Shown in pieces: positions 23,170-34,342 of a stretch of DNA of 48,392 nucleotides. The DNA is from Fomitopsis serialis (taxonomy: Eukaryota; Basidiomycota; Agaricomycetes; Polyporales; Fomitopsidaceae): contig NW_025955260.1 of the NCBI RefSeq assembly GCF_022376445.1, positions 1 through 48,392 on the forward strand. Reading direction: 5' to 3'. Each line of letters starts with the position of its first letter. Position 1 is the stretch's first letter. Both the position numbers and the translations under genes were made by a program. The notes beneath the pieces are model-generated. The model was not told the DNA's origin. It did no database searches and saw only the letters and a list, made by a program, of their open reading frames with translations.

Positions 23170-25560
23170 GTCCCGCTCGCCCACGCGCAAAGTGCTACTG
23201 TACCGTGTCGGTATGTGGCACTTAGTTGGAAGTTTGACCCGACCTGCAGGAGACGACTCGGGGCTCTGACTAGCAACGAAGATTCTGATGCAGCGAGTAA
23301 CTTACCAAGGAGCGAAAAAAACTTTGTTATAGAGTGTCGGCTGGTGTACGAGCACACAGAAGAGAGGTGGAAGGGTCGCTGCAACAACCCGGGAGGAACG
23401 AGTGAGGCAATCGGGATAATCCGTGGTCTCCGAGGGACTGAATCCGAGATCAGCTTCGTAGACACAGAAGAACAATTTGACCACACAGATACAGAGGACC
23501 GCAGGCTATGCGCCACGATGCACAGAGCTGCGGCTCCCGCAGTCGTCCTGAATATGACCCAGTGTCCAAGACCTCGTTGCAGGAGCATCGCGGTGGCCAA
23601 ACGTGCGAGCTGAACGTACGCACGTTCGTCATGAGCCAGGAAGGTAACCCGCCAATAGCCCCGAAGAATACTAGGACAACGAACACTCGTGTTACGCACC
23701 TCGCATACAGCCATAGACACGTCCGCCGACTCAACACAAACTGGGTCTCGCGTCGTCGGCACGCGTTCAAGGAGTCACTACGCGCAGTCCACTGAAACAG
23801 TAAATAAATGAGAGACTGTGTAACGTACGAGCAAAAACTTCATGACTGGGCACACTACTCACTGGGCAAGATATCCCGCGACCCACTCCGTCGCGGCGTC
23901 GTAGTCTCATAGGTCGGTTTTGGCGAGAGTGGACGGAGATCACGGTGCCTTGTAACCTCATAGATACGAGGCACAGCATGCATGGGCTGCAATGCCCTCG
24001 CAGACTCGGAGCTGGAAGGAGGGACGATTGCAAAGAATCACCGCGGACGTCGCTACCACATATACCTAGTATACACACCTCATAGGTAGCCTTTGTGATG
24101 CCCGCCTTTCAATCCACCTTGCGATACTTCTCCGCGTATTTGAGGCCAGTATCAGTGAGAGTTGCTTGAAGGTCGTCGAGAGACCTACCCAACACTGAGG
24201 ACATTCAGTTGAGCAGCGCTGAGCGGACGCGCTTGCGGGGTGCGGTCTTGGACGTCCTAATATCTTCTGCGCCTACGCGCTAGCTGGGTAGCTTAGATCC
24301 ACGACTCGTGTCCGACATACACGAACTGTCCACTGATGAGGGCAGATGGCACGATGAGGCACTGCGCGGTGGTAGGGAGAGGCGCGTACATACCCGACGT
24401 TAAAGCTAAAGGTCGACTGCGCCCGACCGTCCTCTTCAATTCCAGGTGTGCGATCATGACAGCGTGTCGACGTAGCCTCAGAAGCCAGAGCGTAGTTGAC
24501 TCCGAACGAATGTTGTGAGCGACGGGCGTGCCAGTGTGAGGGTGTTGGTCTGAGTTGATGCGCCGCGTCGCGTCTCGGTCACTCGCGTCCAGGTCGCTCT
24601 CCGGCGCTTCCGTTCTCTCTTGTCGTTCATCGGCCACCGCATACTGCGCTATTCAGTCGCCGTTTGGTATTGTGCGCCTCTATGTAGCTCGCCGCACTGG
24701 AAGCTCCGGCAATGCATCCGATTCCTCCACTGGTCCGACCTTCGATCCTGCCCTTCAAGATCAACATCGAGGCTCAGGATCAACATACGCTACCCTCGGT
24801 AGTGACCAGTATCCAGAACACTGACCGCGACACCACTGAATCATAATGGCTGCGTCTGCGAGCTAAGTACCACACGCTCAACGTCGTCGGCCTGGCGCGT
24901 GGTCGCCAAGCTGGAGGGCACTACGCGTTATGCACGTCACGTAGTTGTCACCCATCTCTCCCCACCCTGCTGCCCTATACGCGCTTCCCGCCGGTACGTA
25001 CTCAATTGTACTGGCAGCTACTCTCAACAGTGTCACGCGGACTTGCCGGGGGTGCCGAGCGGTTGAAGCTGCACGAACGCGTCGAACACGAAGGTCATCT
25101 TCTCGTACAAGTCAACCGTGGAGGGTCAGCGGGGTATTTCTGTGAAGGAGCAAAGCGCGTTTTGCAGTGTACGTCACTCGAGGTACAGACTGTATATACA
25201 GTTGATTTGACTTGAACGTACAGTCTGTTCCGGCCATCACGCGCACCGTGGTTGATTTATTGCATAGGCATACCGCATAATGTATCCATCGCTCAGCTCG
25301 CGCATATATGCACGCGATACCGATCATGCGATGTCGCGATCCAACATCATACTGTGCGCGTTTGTCATTCTTTTGCTAGAGAGGCAGATGCTGATGATTT
25401 CGAAGGGGCGGTCTGGCGAGAAGCGAGCTCAGGCGTCTCCTGACTCACTAACCTCTGGTGTATGCTGTTCGTCGTTTGCGGTGGCGTCGCCACGTCTTTA
25501 CAGGGCTAACAGCATGGCATCCGTTCCATTGCCCCATCCAGGCTCGGTTCAACAGCCGCC
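23170..25560. repeat. Segmental duplication R, copy 2 (non-coding)
   Basis: This is the second copy of the block at 14850-17120, in the same orientation. The best-conserved part is 23764-23970. The pair extends right to a block around 25490 (CACGTCTTTACAGGGCTAACA), which parallels 17005-17030. The 5' portion differs by sizeable indels. Neither copy holds a shared open frame. Confidence 0.65.
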
Positions 25561-27108
25561 CAGCCATCCCACGTTTCCCCCGACTGCGTGCCGTGGCCCT
25601 CGCAAATCTCAGTATCTGCGAAATCGATGTACCAATACAAATTCGCACCGGTTCACTCTGCAAACAATACCGCAATGGCAGCAATCATCGCTACAGAACG
25701 AACAAAATGGTGCACTGTCCGAATGGTTCTGCCGTTCATGCTTGTCCCGCATCGACGTCCGTAAATGATGTTACGCTGGTATCATCTGCCTAGCATCAAC
25801 CGATCGCACTGTCGTTTTCTCGACTGGACGTACATGTCAATCACGGCCTCTTCTCGTTCAAGAGCCATTCTAATCACTCGAGCGACTAACGAACACGGCG
25901 GAGGTGCGCCATGACGCGTGACGGCCCGCATATAGACCCGTCACTTGCAGTCTCAAGTCCGGCAACGTGGTGATCGGAGGGACGTGTTAACTCTGGCGTA
26001 GCGCGAGATGTTGTCTTCCATCGGCGAGCGAGCGGCGGAGGTCAGCGCGGGCTTGGTTTCGGAACGGACGAAGCTCGTGGACGACGCGCAGGGGTCCAGT
26101 CCAGAGGGGAGAGGAGTTAGGGCGGACCGATCAGCGACGTGAGTGCTACGCATGCTCTCGATTACTGGATCACTCCTTCCTCAGTACTCTTCATGTGTAA
26201 CATCTGTTGGGGAACTTGACGCACGTACACCCTATTGTCAATGACATGATGCGATGTTCGTTCACCGATCAAGTTCGTGTTGTCCGTATCCAAGTCCGCG
26301 ATTATTCGAGGAACAGTATTGTTCCTGATTCGTACCCATCCATGTCGACGTGTCCTAGTCTGGAGGTAGCGAAAAGGTGCCCCGCCGTCAGTGACTACGA
26401 GACCATACTTACGCTTGTATCGCTATAGTCGTCATCTTGTCTGCACACACGATGCGGAAGCTGAGAGTGATTCTGAGTCATGTATGCGGCCACGTAACTC
26501 GAGTTGATCACTGCCCCAGCGCAGATGACTGCGCTTCGAAAGTATCGATTGTCCCGCTAAGTACCATCATGCGAGAGCGCTGCGTGTATTCTTAGGTGAA
26601 ATGGTACTACGTGTACATGTGGTGCATGGGTACTAGTACTATCGAGATGAATAATTCCGGAGACATCGGCAAGAAGTCTGCTGACTGCGACGACAGAGGA
26701 CCCGAAGTCGAGAGAAAACCGCGCACTGCATACAGCCGTTTCGTCAAACGCGAGGCGCAAGGACGAGACATGGTCACGCGTGGGATCGAGACTGGTACGA
26801 GCAGCAACTACTAGTAGACAACAAAGAAAGACAAAGATGAACATGATCGACCGAGTGGATCGGTGTTTGTAGCGTGGACTCCGGTGCCTATCGTCTGAAC
26901 AGAGCTCTGGGAGCGAAATCGGCCGGAATGGGCGTAGGCTCGGAAACGAGAAATTGATGACTGCGTTCGAACGTCGTCGATGCTCTAGGATCCCCTGCTT
27001 TTCCTCATTTATAGTTCGCAGGATCGACGCTATAGAGCCAAGCGTGCAGCGACTCGCTCAACTCGTCCTCCGGCACTTTCTATCTCATGCACTGGGTTCT
27101 CCTGGGTC
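25561..27108. other. Intergenic; 3' flank of gene C
   Basis: No gene is supported. The right part (about 26740-26960) resembles the 3' flank of gene A at 11480-11700. The frame at 26596-26814 is short and has no recognisable features. Confidence 0.35.
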
Positions 27109-28810
27109 CTAGATACGCGATCCATCAGGAAGTTCCAGCGCAATGACTCCACGAGCCAGCCAAGGACTAAAGAGGGGAACGAGGAAGGACTTGACGGTAG
27201 CCGACGTGCATAGTGTTTCTGCAACGCAGTTTGAAGCGTGTTCTTGGTTCGAGCCCATGCTGACGCGGAAGAGGATGGTGACAGCCGCATAGGACAACCT
27301 TGCAAATACGTTACGGGAGAGAGCGGCATGAAACGCTGCAATGGCCTCCGCCGTGATCGCGCATGCGGAACCGTCTGTACCGTGGAAGGTTAGGAAGGAA
27401 ACGTGTGCGCTTTGCAAATGCGTGCTCCCAAGTTGCGTGAACAGGCTCAGGAGAGTTCCGTAGACCCAAGGCATGTTCAGCGACGAGGGAGAAGTAAAGT
27501 CTATGGTCAGAACTGCCAGACTGGCGTTATATGACAGCGAAGGTGGAAGACGGCCTGGAACATGCTGTACGAGAACGTCCGAGTCAGTATGCGACGCGAC
27601 TGGCACGCGCACAGCGACTCACATGGGGAAGGAAAGCATCAATCCAACCAGGGTGACTCCATTCGAACTCCCCCAATGCCGGCCCGGAATCTCGTAGAAT
27701 TTGGCTGATGGTCTGAACCATTGCGGATGAGGGCGGTTCCAGGAGATCGATGTGCAGCTCTTCGAGCTTGCGACACTGCTGTGCAAATAGCTCGAAGAAC
27801 ATAGTGGCAAAAGCTGAGGATACTTGCCACAGGTGGACGGAGGCCCATGAATTACCAGCATTCACGCCTGTCGCCAGCGCGACCGTTTCAGCCGGGGTCA
27901 TCGGAGACCCCAAGTCTTCTGGCAACAGGTCACCATCTATACGCATGTTGCGAAGGGCCGGGAACACATAGACAAAAGAATGGAATTCCGAAGCGGAGAG
28001 GAAACCAGTATACCGGAGGAAGATGGTGTCCACAGTTGTGTACGACGAGAGAACATCGAGCAGACTCGAAGTGAGGTGCTGCCCGTCACACATCCCCAGG
28101 GGACATTCACAACCATCGTAGTCCCGGAGGTGTATCTCACGGAGCTTCTGGTTGACAGCAATAGGGGAGCGAGGCGGCGATGTGCTATCCAGGGCTACAG
28201 ACTCGACGGCAATTGAGCGAAGACGGAGGACTTCCAGACCAGGTAGAGCACGGGTGATCATCCAGATTTCGTCGGCACGGCGTAATCAACATCGCCTGAG
28301 TGACAAGCAAGTGACGGACGAGAAATAGGAGAGATGAGTGAAGAAGGATAGGTGAGGCCGTGCGCTTGTCCAATTGAGCTGCGAGAATTTGAGGCTCTCC
28401 AACTGGGACAGTAGACGTCCAGGCACCCGCATTGGAAATGTATGCGCAAACGGCTTGTCCGGATGGTCCTCGATGCGCAGGGAATCAAGCGCACGTCCAT
28501 AGCATTTGTTGTGCTTGGACATTAGTATCTCTACGAGATCACCCAAATCCCTGCTACTTCGGATGGTATACCGGCGAAGGTGATGCCTCGCGCTGCAATA
28601 CCAAGCTCGGCATACGAGGCAGCACCTGGCGAGCTGTACAGGTTCGTCCCACAGGAAATCGATGATAAGGTCTATGAGTTCTTGCGTGAGGATTGGAAAT
28701 GCGTCGCTACTGACACAATCAGCGAACTAGATGAAGATAGCTACGAGAATACGGCACCTCGTATGGATGGGCGGTTTGTAGCGAATCTCACGCCAAAAGG
28801 ATTTCACCAT
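27109..28810 (-). pseudogene. F-box-like / leucine-rich protein with in-frame stop (gene C)
   Basis: Paralogue of A and B. Exons are complement 28810-28758, 28709-27623 and 27564-27109 (introns 48 and 58 nt). They keep one frame of 532 codons. The first exon ends IRYKPPIHTS in phase 2, then the F-box (LTQELIDLIIDFLWDEP, CCLVCRAWY). The frame is interrupted by a single TGA at 28288-28286, where A and B read Arg or Gln in the block C-x-FRHA. Splice sites and frame are otherwise intact, and the C-terminal block LFSPWLARGVIALELPD is kept. This is a recent pseudogene, a truncating allele or a base error. No GT-AG pair removes the stop without deleting conserved residues. It is shorter than A and B at the C-terminus, ending right after the LPDGSRI block. 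Confidence 0.75.
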
Positions 28811-29809
28811 CATCTCATAGACAGCGTTCATATCCCCGCAACTCGTACCCGAGTCACGACGCTCGTGTTTCGAGGTCCTAGACGCAGGCAAGAGTCAATC
28901 AACACAGATTCGTACATGGATGCTTCCGGAGCATCATACATACATTCAACCGATCGGTAGGGTCAGGTGTTTGAGAGGAGCTAGGCTGAAGCGGGACGAG
29001 CGACAGCGTCAGATGTCGATAGTGAGGATACGGGGATCCCGAGAGAGCAAGAGCAGCAGCTCTTTCCCTCCACGTGAGATAGAGCATCGCCGCAATGCGA
29101 TGAGGGCGTGGCGCCCTCGCACGCGTACACCGTGTACTGGGCGCTACCACACGAGCAAACATTAACGGTGCCAGTGGCAGTATAACGGTGGCAGTACGCG
29201 GTATAGCATTTGGCCAGATCTGTATTGGACAGGGCGGGACTGGGCTCGAGGCGACGATGTTGATGTTGCGCATCTAGGCCTCGCGCGCGAGTTGAATTCG
29301 TTTTGTAGACATGCAGTATGCACCGAGGCAGCAGCATTCCAGCTATTGAAGATTGCGACGCGTGAAGGAGACAGAGAATAGGGGTCCCAGAACTCAAGAT
29401 GCCAACTGTCAGCGCACCGCCACAGCGACATCCTACTAATTGGTACATGCAGATGAAACGGCACCACAGGAGTTAGCAATAGCTCTGCACAATACAAGCA
29501 GACAGCCAGACGTACATTAAGCCGCTCTCCCCGAAGACCTATCCCATTCAGCACACCAGCGCGCACAACCTGCACCCCCGGAAAGATCATACGGCCCACT
29601 GGCGGCTATTGACAGCCTGAGCCGTAGAGAACCTTCACGACGTTCATGCCTTTAAGATAGTAGTCAGACGCGTAGAGTCTGAACCATACTGGCGGTCTAC
29701 ATAAGTGTAACGGAACGCCAACGGGCGAAGCTTTCGGTCGAACACGTTAAGCATCAAATCGCGCAGCATGAGGATGTCATTGAATGGAAGGATGCTATCG
29801 TAGGTGAGG
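28811..29809. other. Intergenic between gene C and NAA20, no gene found
   Basis: This should hold the promoter of gene C and the NAA20 3' UTR. A run of related words, GTGCCAGTGGCAGTATAACGG then GTGGCAGTACGCGG, lies near 29168-29200. Nothing else stands out. Confidence 0.3.
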
Positions 29810-30576
29810 TTATGAAGCGTCATGCGCGCTCACAGAGATCTCTCGTCCATTTGGCCGTACGGAGCGCCGCATTGGGTCTCGAGTCAACGGCTTGCGCATA
29901 TCTGACAACGTCAATTAGCCCAGCACTATACGCGCACCAGCAAAGCCGAACACGCACCAAAGGCATCCTCCTCGTCCCTCGAGTTCCGCCCCAGCCCCAG
30001 ACTCCCATAATACTCCCGCACCCTCCGGTACACGCTGTACCCCAGCCCCTCATACATGCCTATCGCGACGTCGTTCGTGCACCGGACGTAGAGGTCCACG
30101 AAGAACCCGCGGTAGTTCTTGTCCGAGACGCGGTCGAGGTAGTCGATCATTTTGCGGGCGAGCGAGAGCCGGCGGTATTCGGGCGCGACAGTGAGGGCAG
30201 TGATGTGTCCGTGCCATTCTGTGTCTTGGCCTTCAGCCTTTCCCAGAACTAGTGCAGGGCGTAGTATGTCAGTACCTCTATCGGAAAGGACGAAGAATGA
30301 ACGTACTGTAGCCCATCATACGCCCGTTCGGAGACTCTTCTGAAGAGCACAAGTCCGGCCAACGCGACAGGTACTGTAAGTAGAAGTTGATGCCATACTA
30401 GAAACAAACCCATTCAGAAGAGGTTTTCGTTCGGATAGCGAGTCGAATCACGGTCTCCGTCCACAAATCGAGGTTGCTGAAGATGGTCAACGTACGACCT
30501 GTAATGAAGCGCGCACTCTCACATGTGGTTGAATTTAGAAAAAATACGTTGCTTTGAAAGGTCTTGTGACGCTCAT
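29810..30576 (-). CDS. naa20: N-alpha-acetyltransferase 20, NatB catalytic subunit
   Basis: Transfers acetyl from acetyl-CoA to the N-terminal Met of nascent proteins starting Met-Asp/Glu/Asn/Gln, at the ribosome, with the auxiliary subunit NAA25. Exons are complement 30576-30548, 30476-30452, 30397-30307, 30248-29958 and 29901-29810, giving 175 residues. Family landmarks are in order: MSVTRPFKA at the start, LDLWTETYGINFYLQYL, RWPDL, the GNAT fold with WHGHITALTVAPEYRRLSLARK (acetyl-CoA-binding loop), GFFVDLYVRC, MYEGLGYSVYRRVREYY and DAFDMRKPLTRDP. Length and C-terminus agree with fungal orthologues. The junction of exons 1 and 2 is odd. The only in-frame GT-AG join (30547-30477) drops the usual DLFxF segment, and the longer frame that keeps IFSNLD does not splice cleanly to exon 1. 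The identity is firm; that junction is not. Confidence 0.88.
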
Positions 30577-31619
30577 GTTGAGAAAAGGTGCGTGGCGATA
30601 CGGTTGGTAATGATCTGGTCAAGACTGGTCCCAGTCGAAACAGGGTCGACGAGGAGGTCGACGAGCAGGAGGAGCCCGATGAATCGATCGTCGGCAGTCT
30701 CCGGAATATAGCGCCCGCTGTAGTTCGAGTTCCCCACACCTTACACATCGCAAGACTCAGTGCAGGACACACCTAGCAGCCATCCTGCGCGGCCACTCCT
30801 TTAACAACTTCTCCTGAACCGTCGCTACCACATCCGATCTGACTGCTAGACACAGACTTCGTCCGTACCCATCCCAATTTGGCAACTGATGTCACTGTAC
30901 GCCGTTCTATACATAGACTCCGACGGTTCTTCTGTAACTCGCTTCGTGTCAGACGCGCGGCCAGTACTTAAAGCTTACAGCGCGATCCTGGCTTGATACA
31001 CACTCTCTTGATCCTGTACTCCCACCATCTCTCCCATGTGGCCGATTGATTCTCCCAGTCGTATGCTTCGCGGAGGCTTCAAGTTCGAGTCGCTGCAAGG
31101 GATCATGGTACAACACTACGAGCGAACTTTCAGCTCCCTCGACGTTGGTACATCGTGCTGGCTTTTTTCTCGCAGTGTTACGTACGCACCTCTATCTTTC
31201 TAGTCCTGGCGAGCATCATTTCTCATGGGCATGCCCCATATCCTGCGCATTGGGCATGCCGGAGTCGACGCGCTTTCCACGTGACCGCGAGGACGTGCAA
31301 ACTCGCGCGAACTCGAGCGTCCGCGTCGGGTGCCGACACTGCGGCATAGTGTTATTCTCGTCGTGCTCCTCGATGTCACCAGCAGCGGCGCGACGCCCCA
31401 TGTCAACGAGGAAGCCAACCATCGCAGGTGCGTGGCAGCATCTTGACAGCAACGACGAGGCTGACGTCAAGCGCCTCAACGCACTCCACAGGCCGTGTGG
31501 TCGACGGGTTATAGGCGAGGAGGGACCCTACAGTACAAGCCCCAATCCTTTCTCGATCGTTCCTGCCCTTGTTCACGACCTGTAACGACTACTCGACGCT
31601 ATACCCCGCAACCCTCGCC
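30577..31619. other. Intergenic between NAA20 and the membrane-protein gene
   Basis: Two divergent promoters should lie here. No coding region is supported. The frame 31046-31585 lacks splice support and protein-like features, although it ends just before the next start codon. Confidence 0.3.
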
Positions 31620-33319
31620 ATGGCCGACCGAGCGAGCTCGCAGGCGTCCACCACACCTACTGCCGTCGACGACCACGGGCGTGGCCATGCACCCGACCAC
31701 CAAGACTCGCAGAATGTCTCCGTGAAGCAGTCATCGGTTAGGAAGGAGTGACCTACTGTTGCAGTAACACATCCAAACTCGAACGACACATACGAACCCA
31801 TCCTCTTCTATGACGAGCCACCTCCACTCAACTATACCATCAAGGCTGGCAGCCGCAAGCGTGCCATCATCATCTGGTTCACGCTTCTTTTTGTCGAGTC
31901 CGGCATTCTTCCCCTCATTCTCTTTTACTCGCTCTCCTGGGGCGCGCATCTGAGCACCACGAAGAACCTTGCGATCATCACGAGCTTGATTGGCACCGTC
32001 TCCGGTTTCAAGTTTGCCCAGCGGATGTGGTACTTGTGGTTCATCCGTGACCACGTCAGTAGGAGACCGATCGGTGTTGGACGCTGGGGCGTCGACTTCT
32101 TCCAGTGCGTAGCGATCACATATTCGCGCTACTAACCCTCCTGACCTCGACGCGCAGATACATTCTGAGCCTCGCCATGGCAGCGTTCTTCATCCCGCTT
32201 ATCATCGGTTCCTCGGTGTACGTTCCCATTTCTCTGTTCGGCGCCGTTGTACCGATCTTCACATGCAGAAATCCGGGGAGTCCGCGAATTACCGCGATGG
32301 CTCTGCCATGCGTCATGCTCGTCCTAACGCTACCGCTCCTCATCACCGGTATCTTCCCCTACCGTGTTCACGTACCGTGGCGTGTCTCCTCCTTCCCGCC
32401 GCGTCAGCCTCTCCCTCCCCTCGGATATTGCTATGTCGAGGACATTGTCGCTGTCGACGGGGGCGGCTGCACACAGTTCCGACAGGTGAGTTGGTAGTGT
32501 TCCCGCCGTCTGCTCCCACTAACTACCGCATCAGGCCTGGTGTACCCGCTACGAGGAATCACAGGTCATTCGGCACATGGTCCGCCAGCTCTCCGTTCTT
32601 TGGGGAGTCTCGGGCCTGATCGTCGCCGCCGGCGTGCTCGCGGCGTGCTGGACTGCCAGCGTCGACACGGGCTACGGGATTGGCTACGGGATCCCGTGGC
32701 TCTGGGCGCTCCTCATGAGTGAGTGTTGTGCTTCGTGTTTTCCGACGTATACCATGACTTACCTCGTTGAGCCTCGGCGTCCGAGTCTCTGCTCGTTGTT
32801 CGGTTCGACTCGGAGGTCGCGGGAGTGCTTCATGTTGAGGAAGGAGGTACGTTCCTCAGGGTCAGCACGACATCGCCTTGGGCGAGCATAGCCGGTGCCT
32901 GGACAGGACTCGGAGCATTCCTCCAACTCTTCGAGCAATCTGTGATGACGAGTTGCATCGCGGAATTGTGGTGCGCCTTGCAGAGTGTATTGGTGCGGGC
33001 CAGGGCTTTTAACTCGTGCTCGTGCGACTCTCCCGGGCCCTACCAAGTTAGCCGGTACGCAGTCAATCAGAGCAATTGTCGAAGCGAGCTCCGAGAGACC
33101 AGGGAATGGGGCGCAGAACGAGAGGTATGCGAAGACGCGGCGATGTTGTTGCAAACACCGTCAGCAAAGCAGCGGACGCGTCGGTCGCCGCAGGCCCATC
33201 TCCGTCATTGCCGGTGTCGGCTTGGCAGCATACAAAGTGGTGGCTGTCCTAGTCCTGGTATAACCAGGACCGCGCACATATATACGCGAGCCACTCCCTG
33301 CAGGCTTAGACGGGTATGA
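31620..33319 (+). CDS. Multi-pass membrane protein, basidiomycete hypothetical family (gene H)
   Basis: Integral membrane protein of unknown role. Exons are 31620-31680, 31765-32104, 32158-32485, 32535-32718 and 32772-33319, all phase-consistent (486 residues). A polar head is followed by LFYDEPPPLNY, which I recall as a recurrent motif in basidiomycete hypothetical membrane proteins. Then come membrane segments around FTLLFVESGILPLILFYSL, SLIGTVSGFKF, LSLAMAAFFIPLIIG, MLVLTLPLLITGIF, and VSGLIVAAGVLAACW with GIPWLWALLM. Between them lies a cytosolic stretch with VEDIVAVDGGGCTQFRQ. Introns 2-4 (53, 49 and 53 nt) are clear. The first (31681-31764, weak donor GTGGCC) is inferred because it removes an in-frame TGA. 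The last exon encodes a long hydrophilic tail and is the least certain part. A degenerate copy lies at 40757-41420. Confidence 0.65.
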
Positions 33320-34342
33320 TATGCTGTATGCTGAGGCATCAAATCAGCTACGGTGACCGAACTGAGCAACACAAGCTGCAAAATCACTTTCTGTCGCGTA
33401 GAAAGACTCCGCCGACCCTCACAGATGCATGGTCGACTCCTGCCAACACCGCCATGAAGACTGACCTGCCTGTTGGATGCATCCACACAGCTTCAGCCCC
33501 TCGACGAGCCCGGCTAGCCTTGCAGAACGGCGGTGAAAATAGGTGTGATTACGAATCGGACCGGCGAAATATACCAGTGTTACTACGCAACGCATACATA
33601 CAGTGTAGCAGGGCGGAGAGGGATGGACGACATTGTGACACCGAAGACGTACCGCGTACTCAAAGCCCTCCAGCGTGACGATCATGCATCGTGTCGACGA
33701 TGTTGAGCATGATGTATTTTCGTAGCACGGTCAGTGTTCTGTTGTGGTCATCGTTGTGAGTATCCATCGCGATTGAGTACGACGTGTGACGTCGACGATC
33801 CCCCACCCTGATTTTTGGAACAGGAACAAAGGATTCTTGAAGGGGCTGGCTGAAGTTCGCATCAAGTGGCACAGAGATATCGGCGACGAGTGTAGCAATG
33901 CGAGCTGCGCAGAGAACGTGCAGTACGAAACAGTCGGACGTCGGGAGAGAGGGTGAACGACAAGAGCCTAAGAGAGGCGCCGGCGTGGACGTCACGGTAG
34001 CGCGGACCTGCGCGGACGCACTTGCAAACGAAGTTGGCACGCTCAGGCTCTCAGACTTACTCTCTGGTTGCTAGATCCGCCGCTGGCACTGCTGACAAGT
34101 TCCTGGCAGGGTGAGTGGGAGGCAGTGTTGCTGAGGCATTGTAGACTGACGCACTGTGCCAGTGTCCGCCGTGACGCGCCGTCTGTAGGGACTCAAATAT
34201 CATAGCCGAGCTGCTAAATAAGAAGACACCCATTTGACACAAATCGAGTTGTATCTCTTACTAGGTGTGTCTGGTGTGACGATACTACGTCTTCCCATTG
34301 CATTGTAAACTGGTCCTGACAGGTAGTCCTCAGATGCAAGGA
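33320..34342. other. Intergenic; upstream region of gene B
   Basis: No gene is supported. The right-hand 300 bases match the upstream flank of gene A (read on its strand), including GTGTTGCTGAGGCATTG near 34123. The promoter of B lies here. Confidence 0.4.

Noticed and set aside
23046..23762. 238-residue minus-strand frame
   Set aside because: It lies in duplication R copy 2 and no equivalent frame is open in copy 1, so it is not under protein-level selection.
28286..28288. Selenocysteine or programmed readthrough at the gene C stop
   Set aside because: Fungal nuclear genes of this group are not known to use selenocysteine, the paralogues have Arg or Gln here, and no supporting structure is seen.
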